28,100 nt of DNA, from positions 1 to 28,100 of IMG/VR virus record IMGVR_UViG_3300045286_000054, one strand, 5' to 3'. The position numbers and the translations under genes were made by a program. The DNA is from a virus. The notes beneath the pieces were generated by a model that was not told the origin of the DNA, did no database searches, and saw nothing but the letters and a program-made list of their open reading frames with translations. Below, in pieces: positions 20,956 through 27,864 of this stretch (positions within the stretch are counted from its first letter, which is position 1; each line of letters starts with the position of its first letter).

Positions 20956-22576
20956 AACTCGCATATGGGTTCACCACGTCCTCGTTGGGGTGGTTCGCGC
21001 CGTTACTATAGCCCCTGCCGTCCTCCGGGTAAATAGCCTCCGAGGGCACGCCCTTGACCCGTGCTTCGGCCACCCGCGCCAGCTCCTCCTTCAGCGTCCT
21101 CTCGTCCACGGCCCGCAGCTCGCCGAAATCGGCCAGCACCCGCAACGCCTGGCTGGTGGTGTCAACGAAGTCGTCGTGCCTCAGGCTCCCTTCGCCGGAG
21201 AAGGTACAAAGCTGCTCGACGACGGGGTTGGCCCAGTCGGGGAGGGAGCCGGCGGGCTTCTGTCCCTTGGCGACAAGAGGTGATTCAGGGACAAAGACGC
21301 GACCACGCGCGAACAGCGGGGACACCACATGAAGTCGTGCGAGCTTGTCCGCCTTCCCTGGGTTATACGCGTATGCCTGGATTCCATCTCGCTCAAGCAT
21401 CTGCCGCAAAGATATCCCGGAACCCTTGTCCTCGATAAGGAGTAGGTCAATCTTCCGTCCATCGTTCTGTAACCCCTTCGGCCCGAACATCGGCTCGATC
21501 ATCAGCTTCGTCGGCGCCCCGTAGCGCGCCTTCATCTCCCGCTTCACCCGCTCGATCAGGTCGGGCAGGCCGTACATATCCTGCCAGGCGTCCAGCAGCA
21601 TCACCGCCGGGAGCGGCTTTTTCTCCGGCCACTTGTAGCGGTCCTCGACGACGATCGTCTCGTGGAACACTCCCCACACCGTGCAGGCCGTCGGGTCGCG
21701 CTCCCAGGTCTTGTCGTCGGTCGTCTTCTCGGTAAACGCGGTATCGAGCGACAGGACGATGAACGAGAACTCCGGCAACGGTCTCGACGCCGGCCACACC
21801 CGCAGCCACGAGCGGCGGATGACGCCCATCTCCTCCATGTCCAGCAGCTCGCCGTGCAGCTCCTGGCGCCCAAGCCGGGTACCCTCATACTGGAGCAACT
21901 CGTCGAGGAACGAGCGCGGCAGGTTCTCCTTGTTCTCGTAGGTCGTGCCGCGCACGAGCACGGTCCGCGCGTGCTTGACGAGCTTCTGCACCAGCGGGCG
22001 GGGCTTCGGCGTGCCGGTCACCACGACCTGCGGCCAGGGGCCGAGGCGCAACCCCATCACCATCATGTCCCAGGTGGCCAGGTCGTACTGCCAGCTACCC
22101 ACCTCCTCGCACCAGGCGCGCTTGCACTGCGGGCCGCGCAATGACTCCGGCGTCGTGGCCTCGAAGCCCAGGATCTTCGACCCGTTGGTGAGCGTGATGG
22201 AGTACGGCGAGCGGATGAAGTGCGCCACCAGCTCGGGCGGGATGATGTTGATGAGGCCCGTCGGTCCCTCGAACGTGGTCTTCCGGTGGTCGTCGGTCGT
22301 CGGCGCGATCACATGGCTGATGGAGTTCACGTCGCCCGGCGGGTCGTTGATCGCCTCCCAGGCAAGCCACTGTGCCGCCGCCAGCGTCTTGCCGAACCCA
22401 CGACCGGACATGATGAACCAGATATAGAACGGTATCGCGGGCGGGAGCTGCTTCGGCCGCGCGGTGATTAGCCACCGCATGCGCCAGAGCGTCTTCGCCA
22501 TCTCCAGCGAGCTGGCCCCGGCCAGGGCCTCCATGACCTGCTCGCGCGGCAGGACGGCGAACGGGTCAACGTCCAT
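20954..22576 (-). CDS. terL: Terminase large subunit (TerL)
   Basis: The 540-residue protein is the DNA-packaging motor. The N-terminal ATPase has Walker A SGRGFGKT at 57-64, IAPTTDDHRKT at 90-100, Walker B RAWCEE at 153-158 with the catalytic Glu pair, and a coupling motif VVVTGTP at 184-190. The C-terminal nuclease has LSLDTAF with D278, acidic LLLIEDKGSG at 378-387 (E382, D383) and HDDFVDTTSQAL at 467-478. These are the three acidic positions of the RNase H-like headful nuclease. Length is normal. It cuts and translocates DNA into the procapsid through the portal, encoded next. Start ATG 22576 is three bases after the small membrane-protein gene's stop triplet begins. The stop is embedded at the start of the structured RNA gap before the portal gene. 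Confidence 0.95.
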   Translation of the reverse strand: MDVDPFAVLPREQVMEALAGASSLEMAKTLWRMRWLITARPKQLPPAIPFYIWFIMSGRGFGKTLAAAQWLAWEAINDPPGDVNSISHVIAPTTDDHRKTTFEGPTGLINIIPPELVAHFIRSPYSITLTNGSKILGFEATTPESLRGPQCKRAWCEEVGSWQYDLATWDMMVMGLRLGPWPQVVVTGTPKPRPLVQKLVKHARTVLVRGTTYENKENLPRSFLDELLQYEGTRLGRQELHGELLDMEEMGVIRRSWLRVWPASRPLPEFSFIVLSLDTAFTEKTTDDKTWERDPTACTVWGVFHETIVVEDRYKWPEKKPLPAVMLLDAWQDMYGLPDLIERVKREMKARYGAPTKLMIEPMFGPKGLQNDGRKIDLLLIEDKGSGISLRQMLERDGIQAYAYNPGKADKLARLHVVSPLFARGRVFVPESPLVAKGQKPAGSLPDWANPVVEQLCTFSGEGSLRHDDFVDTTSQALRVLADFGELRAVDERTLKEELARVAEARVKGVPSEAIYPEDGRGYSNGANHPNEDVVNPYAS

Positions 22577-22705
22577 CTATCCCCCGCCGCTCTTCGGGTT
22601 CTGTACTCCCCGCCACCGCAGGACCACGTAGGCCACCCAGCAGGACAACCCGATGCCGGCCGCGATCACGACCAACCCCACGCTGATCCACTCGGAGGCG
22701 CTCAT
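22577..22705 (-). CDS. Small single-span membrane protein
   Basis: The 42-residue protein MSASEWISVGLVVIAAGIGLSCW... has one hydrophobic helix (about residues 7-31) and a basic, Gly-rich tail (RWRGVQNPKSGGG). ATG 22705 overlaps the upstream stop as ATGA, with GGAGGG upstream. It lies directly before terL. Holin-like or envelope-interacting functions are possible, but nothing specific is visible. It could also be a spacer gene coupling terS-region translation to terL. Confidence 0.65.
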   Translation of the reverse strand: MSASEWISVGLVVIAAGIGLSCWVAYVVLRWRGVQNPKSGGG

Positions 22706-22872
22706 CGGCCCTCCGGCGCTTGCGGTTCGGCCCAGGGGATCGCGGCCACCACGTCGATGATCGCCGTCAACTGACGGCACCGGTTCGCCTGGTTGCCGCC
22801 GGCCTGCCTCGCCTCCTCGACCAGCTCTTTCCGTACGCTCTCCAGCAGCCGCAGCACCTGGTCCTTCGTCAC
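22702..22872 (-). CDS. Small hypothetical protein between terS-like and membrane protein genes
   Basis: The 56-residue frame from GTG 22872 reads VTKDQVLRLLESVRKELVEE, then ARQAGGNQANRCRQLTAI, then IDVVAAIPWAEPQAPEGR. The start overlaps the preceding stop as GTGA and the stop overlaps the next start as ATGA. The coding chain is therefore continuous, and this short frame is likely real despite its length and GTG start. It looks mainly helical with an acidic/basic amphipathic N-terminal helix. I do not recognise the family. Confidence 0.68.
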   Translation of the reverse strand: MTKDQVLRLLESVRKELVEEARQAGGNQANRCRQLTAIIDVVAAIPWAEPQAPEGR

Positions 22873-23318
22873 TTGTCGTCTCCCCGCTTCCGCACCGCCG
22901 CCTCCATGAGCGCCAGGATATGCTCGATCGCTGCGCTCTTCGTCTCGATCGGCCCACCGTTCGGGCCGGAGATCTCCATCATCTTCAGCTTCGGGTAGAT
23001 GAACCCGGCCACCACCTCGTGCAGCCGACCCTTCATCTCGACGGAGACGAGCGGCGCCTCATAGGGCGTGCCGTCCGCCGCGTACCGGGTCGTCGTAGAC
23101 TCGTCCGTGGCCAGCAGCGCCAGCTGCTCCAGCGGATCGTACCCGGCGGCCCGGCCGTGGGCCTCCAGGATACGCCGGATGGCCGCTAGCCGCTTCTCGG
23201 CCAGGACCTCCTGGTCCCGCTCGCGGGCGGCGGCGAATACCTGTCTAGGAACGATTCCCACGGCCTCTACCATACGCCCAACCAGGGCCGGCGTAAACGT
23301 AACGGTAAACCAGCGCAC
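22869..23318 (-). CDS. Probable terminase small subunit
   Basis: The 149-residue protein is the first gene of the leftward packaging operon, in the usual place for TerS (DNA recognition for packaging). Its middle and end, GYDPLEQLALLATDESTTTR, VSVEMKGRLHEVVAGFIYPKLKMMEISGPNGGPIE and a C-terminal helix, match small phage proteins that precede terL. The phrase A-x-Y/F-I/V-YPKLK-x-x-E-I-S-G-P-x-GGPI is typical of them. A helical N-terminal half (PRQVFAAARERDQEVLAEKRLAAIRRILEAHGR) could bind DNA. The start is uncertain: GTG 23318 lacks a clear ribosome site, and ATG 23273 (134 residues) would leave two GTAAAC repeats untranslated. Confidence 0.62.
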   Translation of the reverse strand: MRWFTVTFTPALVGRMVEAVGIVPRQVFAAARERDQEVLAEKRLAAIRRILEAHGRAAGYDPLEQLALLATDESTTTRYAADGTPYEAPLVSVEMKGRLHEVVAGFIYPKLKMMEISGPNGGPIETKSAAIEHILALMEAAVRKRGDDK

Positions 23319-23499
23319 CCCCGAAAAAGTCGCCTATGGAAAACGCATTTTCGCGCAGGTGTAGCGCGCGTACACGAGGTGACTTGTACGTATATCATTT
23401 ACCTCATTTACCTATATATATTATATAATAAAAACAAGACATTATAGGTAAACCGTGCGGGTAAACGAGCGGTAAACGTCCGTAAACCAACTTGCAAAA
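23291..23499. promoter_or_regulatory. AT-rich control region with clustered GTAAAC repeats (origin- or late-promoter-like)
   Basis: Between the primase stop and the packaging operon lie direct GTAAAC copies at 23448, 23461, 23472 and 23482 (spacing 13, 11 and 10). Two more are at 23293 and 23305. Two inverted copies (TTTACC) are at 23398 and 23407. The inner block 23413-23432 is almost pure A/T. On the minus strand a perfect TATAAT (23446-23441) directly abuts the repeats, which occupy its -35 zone. This fits either an initiator-binding origin with an unwinding element or an activator-dependent promoter for the packaging genes; it may be both. No other gene is seen in 23319-23514. Confidence 0.6.
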
Positions 23500-23518
23500 T
23501 TAACCTGAAACAGGTTAA
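23500..23518. promoter_or_regulatory. Perfect 19-bp palindrome TTAACCT-N5-AGGTTAA
   Basis: The two 7-bp arms are perfect and the spacer is GAAAC; the inner bases extend the pairing by one. The primase TAA stop lies inside the right arm. On the minus strand the element is followed by ATTTTG, so it may also act as a weak terminator. A second perfect copy is at 26568-26586 and a degenerate one at 17818-17836. Confidence 0.65.
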
Positions 23519-26004
23519 ATTCTCAGGTCGTCGGGTAGTTCCTCCCTGGTAACTACCGGCTCATCCGTCCAGTCCAAAACGCCGTCCAACCCCAGCTCTG
23601 CGGGGGTAACGCCCACGTTTACGGCCAACCGGGCCGCCGCCGCGGCCCTCGGGGGGAGTCTTCGGACGTACTCGGGATATCGTCGACCACCACCCTTGCG
23701 GAGGTAGCACCCCGTCTCCAGGAGGCGCTTCTGGACGTTGTCAGATACCCCCGCCGGGAGGTCGCTCGGTTCCAGCGGGAGCAGCCGTTGCAGCTCCCTG
23801 CGGAACGCCTTTATCGACATCTTCTGTAGGCCTACCAGGTCGCAGTATTTCACAAAGTCCTCATGGAAAAATCGCAGCACCGGTTCGACCGCCCAACCCT
23901 CCCCTACTAATCGCCCGATTAGAAAGTCCAAGACGGTATCTTCGCGCTCGGCCTTGACCTGCCGCAATCCGCGCGACTGCGGTATCCGCGTCAGCTCAAA
24001 CTTATTGACCGGAAGTCGTAACAGCCACGCGATGAGCTGCTCCAGCTGCCCCTCCTCGTACAACAACCTCATCAGAGTCCCAAAATGCCGCCGCGCGTCT
24101 TCTTGCCCGGCTGGCCCCGCAAACTTGTCCGGCGTCCGCAGCACGACGTACCGCCGCGCATCCTTACCGGCCTGGACGGGGGCTTGGCTGTTGGAGAGTA
24201 CCACCACGTGCAGGTAGTTGGGCACCCTCCTTCTGGCCTGCCCCTTTCCCTCGATCGTCAGCTCCCGGCCGGTGATGAGCGTCTTTAGGTAGTCCTGGTC
24301 GCCCTTCTTGCGCCCGTAGAGTGCCTCGTCGTAGACCACCACCAACTTGTTTTCCAACTCATCGTTGAACTGCGACGTGGCTTGATCGTGCTGGCCGTAG
24401 GAGAAGGAGTGGTCTGGATGGAATAGGTTCTGCACCATCTGGCCGAAGAAGGTCTTCCCAGTACCTTCCAGTCCCACGAGCACGAGGGCCACGTCGCAAC
24501 GAGCGGTAGGACACTGTACCAAGCGGGCCAGGTACCGCACTAGATACCGGGCCATGGTCGGGTCGTCCGGACACAGCGCGTCCTTGAGCATTGGGAGCAC
24601 GCGCGGGTCCAACCCAGTGTACACCAGCTGGTGGGCCTCCAGGCCCTTGGCCGTGTACCCTTCCCACATGTTCAGGTAGTCACCGTCGTGCGTCCGCGCC
24701 GGGTCTAGGTAGGTGCGGGCATAGATGCGTTTTCCCTCGTAGGTTTGCCACTTCTCCACCGCGTTGGTTCGCTTTGGCGCGGACTTGGGCCTGTCGGGGT
24801 CAACGGTGAAGCTGGGGACGTGGGCGTATACCTCCTTTACGCGGGAGAACTGGCTCAGCCGTGTGCGCACCGTCCGTCCGGTCACGGGGTCGCGTTCCGT
24901 GATCAGGTAGAACGGATCCCCCGTGATCGTTCCGACCAGAGCCACGCGTTCATGTATGTAACGGATGTCCGCTGGTAGGGCCTCCATGTGCTCGATCCGA
25001 CTGACGAGTTGTGCCAGCGGTAGTTCTGGTGAGGGGTCGCCATCCGCCACGTCCTTCCACTTGGCCGGCAGCCGCCAGTCCTCGATCGGTACCAGGGCCG
25101 CGGTAGCGTTGCCCGCCTGGTAAAGGCGGCCCTGCAGCAGCCGCATGGCCGACAGCCCCTTCTGGTCGTGGTCGGGGAGCAGCAGTACCCGTCGGCGCCG
25201 TAGACCACTCCAGTCGGTACTGAGGACCGCCTCGACCCCGCCATACCAGGTGAGCACCACCTTGCCGGGGAAGAGGCCCACCGCCGCGTCGTAAGTTTTT
25301 TCCCCCTCTACGACCAGCACGTCCGCATCCGGCCGTCGTTCCAACTCGAAATGACCTAACGGCAACAGCTCTCGTCCTAGCGGGCTGGCCTTGGTAACAA
25401 GACCCCACCCTTCCACGTCACCGAACCACGCTAGCTGCCTAAACGTCTTCTCCCCTGAGTCATCCTCGAACCGGGCCACGTAGAAGTGCGGCTCCTCCGA
25501 GCCGGGGTAGGTCCAGACCTTTACGAGATGAAAAGCCCGCGGTACGGAAAACCGCGCCCAGAACTCAGGGCTATCGATCTGCAATCCTTTTTTGAGCCAC
25601 GGCTCCATATGCCCCGGCGGGATGGGCCACCGTGCCCGCCGGTACTCTCGCTTGGCGCGCACGACCACGCCGTATCCTTGCAACTTGCCTCGTAGCCAGT
25701 TGGCCGTGTCCCGCGCCGAACGGTCGTCGCGCAGCAGCTTGATGAGTTCGACTAGGCTGTAGTGCTTCTTTCCCGTTTCTTCCCCGCCGACCCGCCAGCG
25801 GCCCCGCTCCAGGTTTACGGTAACGTCGTGCGCGTCGCTGCGCCATTTCTTCTTACCATGTTCTTCGAAAAAACGACCAGGGATATAGGCCGCCGCCAGT
25901 AGCTCGGGCAGCTTGCCCTTGAGGCTTTGTTCCAGGGCGTCCTTTTCCGCGTCTTTACGGAGCCGGCGTTCTTCTAGGGTCTCGTCTACCGGTTCAGTTA
26001 CCAT
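23515..26004 (-). CDS. TOPRIM primase with SF3-type helicase domain
   Basis: From ATG 26004 the protein has 829 residues (GTG 26022 is an alternative). Residues about 225-310 are a TOPRIM fold with EGEK (E233) and the DHD motif in LLLPDHDQKG (D278, D280). Residues about 500-620 are a superfamily 3/D5-like ATPase: Walker A GLEGTGKT at 511-518, Walker B VVVYDEA from about 555, and sensor VVVLSNSQAP around 605. The TYLDPARTHDG-D-YLNMWEGYTAK stretch precedes the ATPase, as in phage DUF5906-type proteins. An N-terminal region (KKWRSDAHDVTVNLERGRWR to VELIKLL) replaces a recognisable CHC2 zinc finger. It should prime and unwind phage DNA. It overlaps the nuclease gene by 11 bases and is followed by the repeat-rich control region. 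Confidence 0.88.
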   Translation of the reverse strand: MVTEPVDETLEERRLRKDAEKDALEQSLKGKLPELLAAAYIPGRFFEEHGKKKWRSDAHDVTVNLERGRWRVGGEETGKKHYSLVELIKLLRDDRSARDTANWLRGKLQGYGVVVRAKREYRRARWPIPPGHMEPWLKKGLQIDSPEFWARFSVPRAFHLVKVWTYPGSEEPHFYVARFEDDSGEKTFRQLAWFGDVEGWGLVTKASPLGRELLPLGHFELERRPDADVLVVEGEKTYDAAVGLFPGKVVLTWYGGVEAVLSTDWSGLRRRRVLLLPDHDQKGLSAMRLLQGRLYQAGNATAALVPIEDWRLPAKWKDVADGDPSPELPLAQLVSRIEHMEALPADIRYIHERVALVGTITGDPFYLITERDPVTGRTVRTRLSQFSRVKEVYAHVPSFTVDPDRPKSAPKRTNAVEKWQTYEGKRIYARTYLDPARTHDGDYLNMWEGYTAKGLEAHQLVYTGLDPRVLPMLKDALCPDDPTMARYLVRYLARLVQCPTARCDVALVLVGLEGTGKTFFGQMVQNLFHPDHSFSYGQHDQATSQFNDELENKLVVVYDEALYGRKKGDQDYLKTLITGRELTIEGKGQARRRVPNYLHVVVLSNSQAPVQAGKDARRYVVLRTPDKFAGPAGQEDARRHFGTLMRLLYEEGQLEQLIAWLLRLPVNKFELTRIPQSRGLRQVKAEREDTVLDFLIGRLVGEGWAVEPVLRFFHEDFVKYCDLVGLQKMSIKAFRRELQRLLPLEPSDLPAGVSDNVQKRLLETGCYLRKGGGRRYPEYVRRLPPRAAAAARLAVNVGVTPAELGLDGVLDWTDEPVVTREELPDDLRI

Positions 26005-26563
26005 GGTTGAACCTATAGTCACGAGCGGCCGCGATGGCTCGGGCTATTCGGTCATTCAAGAGGGTAGGGAACTTGTCACCGCAGCGTTCCGGGTTGCCGC
26101 AGTTTCGACTCGGGTATAGGAAACCACCACACATGTCGCCCTCGGCGAGGACGATCTCGCCGCAGTGCATTAGACGACACTCCCCGATGAAGGCATTGAG
26201 TTCTCCGTCCTCGTAGCCCTCATAGTATTCCGTCGGCTCGGCTCTTTTCGCCCTGTACAGTTCGCCGCGACCCGTGCCGGGATCGCCGATAGCCAGAAGG
26301 ACATCCTTGCCGGAGCAGGCCGCCAGGAGTCGGCACTTCTGCCTTTCCTCCTCCGTCGGTATGCCGCCCTTGACCTCGACGTAGATGTCCAGATCTGAGA
26401 TAAAGAAGTCCGGCAGGTAGTAAACCTCGTCCATCTTGACGCCTTCCGGCTCGTATTGGGCACCGATGTCTAACTCATCTAGGAAGATGGCCCACCTGGC
26501 CTCGACGCGCGAGCGGTAGGTAACGCCCTTGTATACGGACGGCAGGGTCTTGAACGTTCGCAT
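25994..26563 (-). CDS. PD-(D/E)XK-like nuclease with Cys-rich C-terminus
   Basis: The 189-residue protein starts at ATG 26563 (MRTFKTLPSVYKGVTYRSRVEARWAIFLDEL); AGAGGT lies about seven bases upstream. Motifs are E21 in RSRVEARWA, YEPEGV at 37-42, D52 in YYLPDFFI, and E63/K65 in DIYVEVKGG. This E...D...ExK set, with the YEPEG and LPDF context, matches a widespread phage family of PD-(D/E)XK (Holliday-resolvase/VRR-like) nucleases. The C-terminal half has several Cys (ECRLMHCG, DMCGGF, RNCGNPERCGDKF), perhaps a metal site or regulatory domain. It lies directly upstream of the primase-helicase, so roles in replication, recombination or host DNA breakdown are plausible. Confidence 0.78.
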   Translation of the reverse strand: MRTFKTLPSVYKGVTYRSRVEARWAIFLDELDIGAQYEPEGVKMDEVYYLPDFFISDLDIYVEVKGGIPTEEERQKCRLLAACSGKDVLLAIGDPGTGRGELYRAKRAEPTEYYEGYEDGELNAFIGECRLMHCGEIVLAEGDMCGGFLYPSRNCGNPERCGDKFPTLLNDRIARAIAAARDYRFNHGN

Positions 26564-26567
26564 GGGG

Positions 26568-26586
26568 TTAACCTCTTTTAGGTTAA
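26568..26586. promoter_or_regulatory. Perfect 19-bp palindrome upstream of nuclease gene
   Basis: TTAACCT-CTTTT-AGGTTAA lies five bases before the nuclease ATG. In the minus-strand mRNA the palindrome would form a hairpin whose 3' arm carries the AGAGGT ribosome site. It may thus act on DNA as an operator, on RNA as a translation switch, or both. Just beside it is a further imperfect arm (TCAACCT). Confidence 0.65.
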
Positions 26587-26737
26587 GTTCAACCTCCGAG
26601 GACCCAACCCCTGGGCGCTGTAGGAAAAGAGGGGGCCTAAGCTGGCGCCGGCCGGGCACCTTTCCCAGGGGTCGGGGGCGCCTACTATACCGCCCCGCCC
26701 GCCGGGCGGCTAAAAATAATTTACGCCGCCGCGCAAC
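26587..26737. other. Divergent intergenic segment without a gene
   Basis: No convincing coding frame is present on either strand between the nuclease start and the plus-strand promoter. The segment has a GC-only hairpin (CCGCCC-GCC-GGGCGG, 26695-26709) flanked by an A/T block (taaaaataattt, 26711-26722). It also has a minus-strand TATAGT (26689-26684) that could be a -10 for the nuclease-primase operon. No good -35 lies at the right distance. Confidence 0.45.
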
Positions 26738-26771
26738 TTTAGGCTTTACTTAACCGTCGACGGGGTATAAA
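26738..26771 (+). promoter_or_regulatory. Sigma70-like promoter of rightward operon
   Basis: TTTAGGCTTTACT is followed by TATAAA at 26766-26771. The -35-like TTTACT (26745-26750) is 15 bases from the -10, shorter than ideal. The same TTTAGGCTTTAC string occurs again upstream of the later plus-strand gene at 27865, which supports a promoter element. It would drive the small genes starting at 26933 with a leader of about 150 nt. Confidence 0.55.
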
Positions 26772-26787
26772 GGGGTGGTCGTACCGT

Positions 26788-26913
26788 ATGGTCAACCAAG
26801 GAGATCTCACGCGAGACGGGAGGTGGCCCATGACGAGTGCCGGCCCGTAGCGGCCGGCGTAGTTTCCTCCAAACTTGCAACCCATGCAACTCGGCCCCGG
26901 CGGTGTCGGGGCC
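26788..26913 (+). promoter_or_regulatory. Structured 5' leader with small upstream ORF and terminator-like hairpin
   Basis: A frame of 20 codons (ATG 26788, stop TAG 26848-26850) has AAGGAG just after its start. An internal ATG at 26830 is preceded by GGGAGGTGG and would give the hexapeptide MTSAGP. Its stop lies in the loop of a perfect 7-bp hairpin (GCCGGCC / GGCCGGC, 26839-26858). A second hairpin (GGCCCCG / CGGGGCC, 26893-26913) is followed by AATTTTCC. The first main gene's AGGAG site comes directly after. This layout resembles attenuation, but the U-run is short and no sensing codons are evident. Confidence 0.4.
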
Positions 26914-26932
26914 AATTTTCCAGGAGACCTAG

Positions 26933-27148
26933 ATGTCCGCCGCCACGCTTTACGACTGGCCCTCCGCCCGGTTCATTGCGGAGATGAGGAGCGTCCCGCA
27001 CGCCGTCCACTACCTCTGGGCCGAGAAGCCCACCGGCCATCCGGTGGCGACGGCGCTGGTGTACCGTGCCCGCGGCGCGGGCCAGCGTTGGCTCGGCACG
27101 GTCGACTATACAACCACCCCGGCGACCGTGCACCGGCCCGCGGCGTGA
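26933..27148 (+). CDS. Small hypothetical protein, rightward operon
   Basis: The 71-residue protein (MSAATLYDWPSARFIAEMRSVPHAVHYLWAEKPTGHPVATALVYRARGAGQRWLG...) starts at ATG 26933 with AGGAG six bases upstream. Its stop overlaps the next ATG (TGATG). It is Ala/Arg-rich and mixed alpha/beta in appearance, with no membrane segment. I do not recognise the family. As the first gene of a divergent operon next to replication genes it may be early and host-directed; that is context only. Confidence 0.68.
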   Translation: MSAATLYDWPSARFIAEMRSVPHAVHYLWAEKPTGHPVATALVYRARGAGQRWLGTVDYTTTPATVHRPAA

Positions 27149-27432
27149 TGCCCGCCTTGCCCGAACCCAAGCTCGGCTCCCTCCTGGTGGCCACGCCCGC
27201 CGTGGTCCGCGCGCTGCCGCGGGGCGCGCGCCACGTTGATAGGCAGGGCAAGTACCGGCCCGTGGACTTCGGCGTGCTGGCCAACGTGGGCGACCACCTG
27301 GACGTGCTACGGCCGCACGTGACGCAGTCGGGGCTGGTGCAGTACCTGACCCGCGCCCACGCGACGCACCCTGGCCGGCGGTTCATGTACCGGCGGATCA
27401 CCGCCGGTTGGCGCGTGTGGCGGGTGGCATGA
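27148..27432 (+). CDS. Small hypothetical protein, rightward operon
   Basis: The 94-residue basic protein starts at ATG 27148, overlapping the upstream stop, and ends ATGA-coupled to the next gene. Sequence landmarks are LLVATPAVVRALPRGARHVDRQGKYRPVDFGVLANVGDHLDVLRPHVTQSGLVQYLTRAHATHPGRRFMYRRITAGWRVWRVA. The RRFMYRRITAGWRVWRV end resembles a winged or beta-hairpin nucleic-acid-binding tail, but this is only an impression. No known family is recognised. Confidence 0.65.
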   Translation: MPALPEPKLGSLLVATPAVVRALPRGARHVDRQGKYRPVDFGVLANVGDHLDVLRPHVTQSGLVQYLTRAHATHPGRRFMYRRITAGWRVWRVA

Positions 27433-27788
27433 CCCACCGTCCCTGCCCCAGCCTCCGCGTCCGACTGCTCCCGTTCACGCCCGACCTGGCCGACGGGTGG
27501 GCGCTGTTCCTGGATGAGAGCGTGGCCGACCGGACCTTCACGCCGCTGCAGGACGACACCGGCACCCCTTACACCACCGACTGGTACGAGCTGCGCTACC
27601 TGCGCGAGCGGCTGACCTGGGCGGACGGGTGCGCGCTGCTGGCGTTCGTGCGCTCGGCGCACGGGCCGCAGTACCTGGGGCCGGACAGCCTCGTGGCCGT
27701 GTACCCGGACGGCGACCGGCGGGCGCTCAGCCCGGCGCAGGCGGCGGCGGAGTTTGAGCCGTCCTTGCCGGCCAAAAATAAGAAATAA
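27429..27788 (+). CDS. Hypothetical protein, rightward operon
   Basis: The 119-residue protein starts at ATG 27429 (MTHRPCPSLRVRLLPFTPDLADGWALFLDESV), chosen for the ATGA overlap with the previous gene; the open frame begins seven codons earlier. It has alternating hydrophobic and acidic segments (WYELRYLRERLTWADGCALLAFVRSAHGPQYLG) and ends with a Lys-rich AKNKK. No domain is recognised. Three genes with stop-start overlaps show one operon. Confidence 0.65.
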   Translation: MTHRPCPSLRVRLLPFTPDLADGWALFLDESVADRTFTPLQDDTGTPYTTDWYELRYLRERLTWADGCALLAFVRSAHGPQYLGPDSLVAVYPDGDRRALSPAQAAAEFEPSLPAKNKK

Positions 27789-27798
27789 AATTACTCGT

Positions 27799-27834
27799 TT
27801 TAGGCTTTACGCCGGGGGCGGCGGAGCCTATATG
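27799..27834 (+). promoter_or_regulatory. Second TTTAGGCTTTAC promoter
   Basis: The string TTTAGGCTTTACG gives a -35-like TTTACG at 27806-27811. TATATG at 27829-27834 lies 17 bases further on, an ideal sigma70 spacing. It shares 12 identical bases with the promoter-like element at 26738-26749. It follows the end of the three-gene operon and precedes the gene at 27865. Confidence 0.6.
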
Positions 27835-27864
27835 AATGGTGTCGTAAAGAGGAGGGAACCTTAT

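Noticed and set aside
20775-20957. 60-codon minus-strand frame filling the terL-portal gap
   Set aside because: It would need a TTG start without a ribosome site. Its sequence is fully explained by the inverted repeat and hammerhead structure, and its composition does not look like protein.
26695-26709. Intrinsic terminator in the divergent region
   Set aside because: The GC hairpin is flanked by A-rich rather than T-rich sequence in the plus reading, and the minus reading has no T-run after it.
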